A stretch of DNA of 9,815 nt, from the NCBI GenBank assembly GCA_003151595.1, contig PLXW01000082.1, positions 1-9,815 on the forward strand, in the 5' to 3' direction. The stretch comes from Myxococcales bacterium. GTDB lineage: Bacteria; Myxococcota; Polyangia; Polyangiales; Polyangiaceae. This document shows, piece by piece, positions 5,471-9,815 of this stretch (its first letter is position 1; the number at the start of each line of letters is the position of its first letter). Position numbers and translations under genes: made by a program. The notes under the pieces were generated by a model. It worked only from the letters and a program-made list of their open reading frames with translations. It had not been told where the DNA came from and did not search any database.

Positions 5471-6592
5471 TCAGCCCAGCGGATCATTGATCTCCGCCGC
5501 TTCCCGCTTCTGCTTCTTCTCGCGGAGGTGCGTCTGCACGTACTCCACGAGCTTCTCCACGTACGCCTCGAACGACGGGCACCGGATGTTCGCCGACTCC
5601 AGAATCTCGTCCGCATTCGTCGACGTCCACGTGACCGGCGTCGCCAGCGCATCGAGGAACGCGCGCGGGCTCTTGGCGAAGCGCTCGAGACCCGGCGTGC
5701 GGAGGAGCGCCTTCGAGATGTTCGCCGGGATGAAGCCGCGCGGCATCCGCTTCCCGCCGGCCAGCGCGACGAGCTCGAACACGCGACGCGCGGTGAGCGG
5801 CGCCGGATCGACGACGTGGAACGTGCGGCCGGGCGCCCGCGGATCGAGCCCGATGGCGCGGATGGCGCGGGCCACGTAGTCCGCGGGGACGAGGTTCAAC
5901 GGCGCGTCGCCGCGGCTCGGCATCGGCAGCGCGATCTCGGCGGGCGACGTCACGATGAGCAGGATGTGGAGGTACGGCCCGTCGAAGCGATCGATCTCGC
6001 CCGTCTGCGAGTTGCCCACGATGATCGACGGGCGCACGACGGCGATCGGCAAGCGCCCCATCGCCGCGCGCATCCGCTTCTCGGCGCGCGCCTTGGTCTC
6101 TTCGACGACGTTGCGGAAGCGCTGCCCGGCTTCGAGGTCGCGCTCGTGGACCATCCCCGTGCGATCGCCCGAGACGAGCGCCGTCGAGTGATGCACGAGG
6201 CACTTCAGCTGCGAGCACGCGGTGGCGAACTCGAGGATCTCGCGCGCCCCGTCGATGTTCACGTGCTCGGCCGCCGCGCGATCGACGCCGAGGTACGAGA
6301 CGCTCGCGCAGTGATGGATGCGATCGACCTCGCCGGCGATCTCCCTGATCTCGGCCCCCGACAGGCCGAGGTCCATCGACGCCGCGTCCCCCTCGATGAG
6401 CTTCACGCGCGCGCGCTGGTCGAGCGGCAGCGCGTCGAGCCACTCGCGCGCTTCGGCTTCGAACTTCGCGCGCACGACGGCGTGCACCAGCGTCTTCGGA
6501 GACCCGCTGACGATCTCTTCGCACATCGTCCGCGCGGCGAACGACGGCAACCCCGTCAGCAGAACGACTTCATCGAACCCGGCTCGCGACAC
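5471..6592 (-). CDS. Atypical extended SDR (NAD_binding_4 / male-sterility type)
   Basis: This is a 373-aa Rossmann-fold protein with an extended-SDR layout: LLTGLPSFAA (11-20), EGDA (67-70), HHCASVSY (93-100), VNIDGAREIL (111-120), HHSTALVSG (134-142), RPSIIVGNSQTGEIDRFDGPY (187-207) and a C-terminal region ending in a charged helix (EKKQKRE). Family members reduce or epimerise nucleotide sugars or reduce acyl thioesters. Two hallmarks are altered. The glycine motif TGxxGxxG reads TGLPSFAA, and the YxxxK tyrosine is V163 in VVEETK167, although Ser136 and Lys167 remain. It may bind a dinucleotide without standard catalysis, or use another residue. The start is a GTG at 6592; an ATG at 6526 would remove the first strand and glycine motif. 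It is the first gene of the three-gene operon, 49 bp after the large lipoprotein on the same strand. Confidence 0.82.
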   Translation of the reverse strand: MSRAGFDEVVLLTGLPSFAARTMCEEIVSGSPKTLVHAVVRAKFEAEAREWLDALPLDQRARVKLIEGDAASMDLGLSGAEIREIAGEVDRIHHCASVSYLGVDRAAAEHVNIDGAREILEFATACSQLKCLVHHSTALVSGDRTGMVHERDLEAGQRFRNVVEETKARAEKRMRAAMGRLPIAVVRPSIIVGNSQTGEIDRFDGPYLHILLIVTSPAEIALPMPSRGDAPLNLVPADYVARAIRAIGLDPRAPGRTFHVVDPAPLTARRVFELVALAGGKRMPRGFIPANISKALLRTPGLERFAKSPRAFLDALATPVTWTSTNADEILESANIRCPSFEAYVEKLVEYVQTHLREKKQKREAAEINDPLG

Positions 6593-6641
6593 GCCCGCAG
6601 CTATACCTCACGCCGCGCGTCCGTCGAATGGCAACGCCCGA

Positions 6642-9026
6642 TCAGTTGCCGCAGTAGTGCCCGCCGACGCCGCGGAGCCAGCCGCCGAACCCGTTGTACT
6701 GCGTGGGGCTGCAGAACGAGGCCGTCCCCGCGAGCACGGGCGCGACGCAGGTGAGCCCGTTGAACCACGTGGCGCAGTTCCCGGTGCGCGCCTGGTTCTG
6801 GCACTGGGTGGTCGCCGAGCCGGCGGGGCACTGCGTGCAGGTCTTCGCTTCGCAGTCCTCGAAGCACCCGACGTCGTTGTCGCAGCTCGCGTTCACGAAC
6901 GGCGAGGCGCACAGGAAGACGCCGGTCTGATCGGCGAACGGCACATCGAACGGCTCGAGGCACGACGCGCAGGCCGCGTTGATCTGCTTCTCGGTCGTGA
7001 AGAACGACGTGCACCCCGCCGAGGCGGCGCCCCCCGCGCACGCCGCTTGCGCTTCGGTGAGGTCTTGCGCGCTGCAGACCTTCTGCGTCTTCGGAGGCGT
7101 CACGGTCGTTCCGCTCGGGCAGCTGGGGTACGGCGCGGGGCAGGTGGTCTGCTGGTTCTTGCAGAGGCGCGGGGTCACGGCGACGTCGCACGTGGAGTTG
7201 CCGTTCGTGCAGTTCGCGCACGCGGCGCCCCCCGATCCGCACGCGGTGCCGAGGAAGCCCGCTTCGCACGTCCCCTGGGTGTCGCAGCAGCCGGCGCAGT
7301 TCGCGGGGCCGCACGACGGGACGCAGGCGTTGGCGGTGCAGACGTCCTTGCTCGACTGACAATCGGAGCAGCTCGCGCCCCCCTTGCCGCACGCCGCGTC
7401 GTCCGTCCCGCCCACGCACACGCCGCTCGCGTTGCAGCACCCGGCGCAGTTCGCGGGGCCGCAGGGGCGCGTGATGCACGTCCCCTTCGCGCACTCGTCG
7501 CCGTTCGTGGTGCAGTTCGAGCACGTGGCGCCGTTCGTTCCGCACGCGCCGTCTTGCGTGCCGACGGCGCAGACGCCGCTCACGCAACAGCCCGAGCAGG
7601 TGCCCGGTCCGCACGTCGGCTCGCAGAAGCCCGCCACGCACTGCGCGTCCGTCCCGCACGACACGCAGGCGACGCCGCCCGATCCGCACGTGCCGCCCGT
7701 CGTCCCCCCCTGGCAGTTGTTCTTGGCGTCGCAGCACCCCGAGCAGTTCGACGGGCCGCACGGCGCGTTGGCGACGCACGAGCCGCCGGTGCACTGCGTG
7801 TTGGTCGGGCACGGGACGCACGCTTTGCCGTTCGCGCCGCAGTCCGAGTCGTCGGTGCCGTTGAAGCAGCTGTTGCCGACGCAGCAGCCGTTGCAGTTGC
7901 TGGCGCTGCACGGGCCGCTCGTCTGGCAGACGTTCCCCACGCACGACCCGCCGTTGCTGCACGGCATGCACGCCTCGCCGCCGAAGCCGCACGCGCCGTC
8001 GTCGCCGCCGCCCAGGCACGTCGTCCCCTGGCAGCAGCCGGCGCAGTTCGACGGGTCGCACGTCGCCGCCGTGGTGCATCCTGCGTTCACGCACGCCTGC
8101 CCGCCCTTGCACGTCGTGCAGGTCTTCCCGCCGGCGCCGCAGTCGTTCGCGTTCGTGCCGGTCTGGCAGAGTCCGTTCAGGTCGCAGCAGCCGAAGCAGT
8201 TCTGGGGGCCGCACGCCGTCGTCGTGCACAGGCCGCCGCCGGCGAGCCCCGGGAGCGCGACGCATTCTTGCGACGCTCCCGTGCACGTGATGCACGCGTC
8301 CCCTTCGCTTCCGCACGCCGCGGCGAGCGTGCCGGAGGTGCACCCCGTCTTGCTGCAACAGCCGGCGCAGTTGCTCGCGTTGCATCCGGGCGCTTCGCAC
8401 GCGCCGCCGCCGAGCGGATCGGGCGCGCAGGCGAACCCCGAGGTGATGCAGTTCGAGCACTGCGCTCCGCCGGTTCCGCACGACGTGTCTTGCGCGCCGC
8501 CGACGCAGACGCCGTTCGAGCAGCAGCCGGCGCACTGCGGGCCGCAGGTGCTCGTGAGGCACGCTTGAAGCTTGGGATCGCACGCGAGCCCTTCGGCGCC
8601 GCAGTTCTCGCACGAGTTGCCGAAGTCGCCGCACGCGCCGCTGGCGTTGCCGGGCTGGCAGAGGCCGTTCACGTCGCAGCAGCCGTTCGCGCAGGAGAAT
8701 TGGTCGCAGCCGTTCGGCGGCGTGATCGAGACGCAGCCCCCTTGCGACGGGCTGCACACCTCCGACGGGCCTTGCTGCGTGCAGTCGTCACACGCGACTC
8801 CGCCGACGCCGCACTCCTGGAGCGTGCTCCCGCCTACGCAGACGCCGTTCGCGCAGCAGCCGGTGCACGTCACGCCGTTGCACGCGCCCCCTTCGGCGCC
8901 GCCGTCCTGGTCGATGACCAGCACGTCATCGAGGAGCGAAGAGCGGCCGCACCCCGCCAGCGTCGCCAGCGCGAGGGCGACGAGCACGGAAGCGAGGCGC
9001 GCGAGCCATCGAGCGCGAACGGTCAT
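6642..9026 (-). CDS. Large lipoprotein with eleven 10-cysteine repeats
   Basis: This 794-aa protein has a twin-Arg-flanked hydrophobic signal peptide ending in the lipobox LAG-C26, so it is an envelope or surface lipoprotein. After a short Asp/Gly linker come eleven tandem repeats at residues 49-628, starting at 49, 107, 161, 215, 272, 323, 373, 423, 472, 522 and 572. The usual unit is about 50 aa and carries ten cysteines in the order C-x4-C-x2-CC-x5-C-x8-C-x6-C-x2-C-x5-C-x4-C, with CGPxNCxGCC as the head. The C-terminal 166 residues are also Cys-rich but not repeated. No catalytic or named binding domain was recognised; adhesion, stalk formation or metal/thiol binding are guesses. The ATG at 9026 is preceded by AGGGG about 9 nt upstream. 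The gene lies 49 bp upstream of the SDR gene, without an obvious terminator, so read-through is possible. Confidence 0.87.
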   Translation of the reverse strand: MTVRARWLARLASVLVALALATLAGCGRSSLLDDVLVIDQDGGAEGGACNGVTCTGCCANGVCVGGSTLQECGVGGVACDDCTQQGPSEVCSPSQGGCVSITPPNGCDQFSCANGCCDVNGLCQPGNASGACGDFGNSCENCGAEGLACDPKLQACLTSTCGPQCAGCCSNGVCVGGAQDTSCGTGGAQCSNCITSGFACAPDPLGGGACEAPGCNASNCAGCCSKTGCTSGTLAAACGSEGDACITCTGASQECVALPGLAGGGLCTTTACGPQNCFGCCDLNGLCQTGTNANDCGAGGKTCTTCKGGQACVNAGCTTAATCDPSNCAGCCQGTTCLGGGDDGACGFGGEACMPCSNGGSCVGNVCQTSGPCSASNCNGCCVGNSCFNGTDDSDCGANGKACVPCPTNTQCTGGSCVANAPCGPSNCSGCCDAKNNCQGGTTGGTCGSGGVACVSCGTDAQCVAGFCEPTCGPGTCSGCCVSGVCAVGTQDGACGTNGATCSNCTTNGDECAKGTCITRPCGPANCAGCCNASGVCVGGTDDAACGKGGASCSDCQSSKDVCTANACVPSCGPANCAGCCDTQGTCEAGFLGTACGSGGAACANCTNGNSTCDVAVTPRLCKNQQTTCPAPYPSCPSGTTVTPPKTQKVCSAQDLTEAQAACAGGAASAGCTSFFTTEKQINAACASCLEPFDVPFADQTGVFLCASPFVNASCDNDVGCFEDCEAKTCTQCPAGSATTQCQNQARTGNCATWFNGLTCVAPVLAGTASFCSPTQYNGFGGWLRGVGGHYCGN
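7143..8882 (-). repeat. Coding tandem repeats of the Cys-rich lipoprotein
   Basis: Eleven in-frame units of 147-174 bp encode the ten-cysteine repeat. Units 6-10 (about 49-50 aa) are the most regular. Units 1-4 and the last unit carry insertions mainly before the final cysteine. The repeats differ too much in sequence to be a recent expansion. The cysteine framework is what is conserved, which points to selection on the disulphide fold. Confidence 0.85.
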
Positions 9027-9125
9027 GACGGGATACCCCTAGGTCTAGTGCAAGCAGGGCGCGCTCGCGGATCACGCCGCGCCGAAGAAAAGGTTACCCG
9101 ACGGCGTCACGCCCGGGCACGTTTC

Positions 9126-9815
9126 TCAGAACGCCGACTTCGCGAGGCACCGGAGCGCGGCGTCCGACGCGACGGCCTCGCCCCACATCGACGCGGTGCC
9201 GCTCACATCGCGACGCCCCCACGCCAGCGCGAGCCCGCCCGGATCGTGCTCGCACGCCGGCGCACGGCTGGGCTGAACGACGACCGCGCCGGCCACTTCG
9301 CCAAGCGCATCGATGAGCGCGCGGACCGCCGGATCGTCGCCGAGCGTGCGCCCCGGGAGCGGCGGCGAGAGGAGCGGGAGCGGCGCATCGGCGAGCGCGA
9401 TCTGCACGTCGTTCGTCCCCGCGCGCCACGCGAGCGAGTACGGAGACGCGAGCTTGGCCGCGGCGCCCGGCGACGGCAGCGGAGCGAGCGTGGCGGTCTG
9501 CGCGCGTCCGTCACCGGGGACGTCCCCCGTTCCGAAGACGACGTCGCGCTGGCCGAGCCACGTGGCCAGAGGCTCGCGGAGCGCGGGGACGTGCGCGAAC
9601 GCATCGACCCCTTCGTGCACCGCGCGAGCGGCGCGCGCCGGATCGCCCGCTTGCGCCGAGACGACCAGCCCGGACGACGATCCCCACGCCAGCGCCAGCG
9701 TCCACGCGTCGCCGCGCGCCGCGGTCCAGTCGTCGATCGCTCCGTGCACCCGCTTCGCGTCCGCCGCCGCGAGCCGAGCGCCGAGCGCCGCGTCGAGCGC
9801 CGCCGCGAGATCGGC
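9126..9815 (-). CDS. Partial Ala-rich protein of unknown function (C-terminal 229 aa)
   Basis: The reading frame is open from the right window edge to a TGA at 9126-9128, so the start lies outside the window. A GTG at 9749 is in frame, but the codons before it continue the same Ala/Leu/Asp-rich helical pattern (ADLAAALDAALGARLAAADAK) and it need not be the start. The visible part has hydrophobic strand-like stretches (TLALAWGSSSGLVVSAQAG, EVAGAVVVQPSR) and a Pro/Leu-rich middle (APLPLLSPPLPGR). Two cysteines lie near the C-terminus. No family was recognised. It ends 99 bp before the start of the large lipoprotein gene on the same strand; they may be co-transcribed, but that interval has room for a promoter. 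Confidence 0.68.
   Translation of the reverse strand, partial: ADLAAALDAALGARLAAADAKRVHGAIDDWTAARGDAWTLALAWGSSSGLVVSAQAGDPARAARAVHEGVDAFAHVPALREPLATWLGQRDVVFGTGDVPGDGRAQTATLAPLPSPGAAAKLASPYSLAWRAGTNDVQIALADAPLPLLSPPLPGRTLGDDPAVRALIDALGEVAGAVVVQPSRAPACEHDPGGLALAWGRRDVSGTASMWGEAVASDAALRCLAKSAF

Noticed and set aside
4198..5490. 430-aa plus-strand open frame
   Set aside because: Antisense shadow of the flavoprotein and small gene; Arg/Ala-rich with no motif.
7384..8568. 394-aa plus-strand open frame opposite the Cys-rich lipoprotein
   Set aside because: It is the antisense shadow of the ten-cysteine repeats: its His/Gln/Pro periodicity mirrors the repeats, and the minus frame has a signal peptide, lipobox and conserved cysteines.
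6601..8757. 718-aa minus-strand open frame overlapping the lipoprotein in another frame
   Set aside because: Arg-rich, no signal peptide or motif; stays open because of GC-biased codons in the real frame.
9027..9125. Terminator after the partial C-terminal gene, built on GCCCGGGC (around 9111-9118)
   Set aside because: The only element is a short palindrome without a proper loop, and the T-rich stretch is too far away.

Overview
The window looks like chromosomal DNA of a very GC-rich delta-proteobacterial lineage, most likely a myxobacterium of the Polyangiales type. This is inferred from the strong G/C third-position bias, two Cys- and DAG-rich lipoproteins, paralogous four-helix-bundle genes, and DNA rich in CGATCGCG-like words. 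No rRNA or tRNA gene, CRISPR array or transposase was seen.

Layout. (1) 9-947: two convergent genes for small four-helix-bundle (S23/TIGR02436-type) proteins. Together with matching upstream flanks (two hairpins and an identical 20-bp block) they form one large imperfect inverted repeat, with a perfect 16-bp-stem hairpin near its centre. (2) 1033-2046, minus: a complete zinc-dependent alcohol dehydrogenase. (3) 2047-2764: about 700 bp without a gene, containing a 22-bp tandem array (2501-2620) and eight copies of the word TACGCGTA or a one-base variant. (4) 2765-3382, plus: an AhpD/carboxymuconolactone-decarboxylase-like protein with the complete redox motif, divergent from the dehydrogenase across the repeat region. 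(5) 3487-4005, plus: a small Cys-rich lipoprotein. (6) 6592-4012, minus: a compact three-gene operon of an extended SDR lacking canonical catalytic features, an 85-aa DUF4911-like protein, and a geranylgeranyl-reductase-type flavoprotein whose GTG start overlaps the preceding stop by 4 bp. (7) 6642-9026, minus: a 794-aa lipoprotein made of eleven repeats of about 50 aa, each with ten cysteines. (8) 9126-9815, minus: the C-terminal part of an unrecognised Ala-rich protein that runs off the window.

How the parts relate. The SDR, DUF4911-like and flavoprotein genes are almost certainly co-transcribed and may act on one lipid or isoprenoid substrate. The dehydrogenase and AhpD-like gene share a divergent upstream region and could be co-regulated through its repeats. 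The two lipoproteins are probably envelope or surface proteins. The most interesting possible new biology is the four-helix-bundle element (gene plus REP-like hairpin doublet, present twice in inversion) and the 22-bp repeat array.
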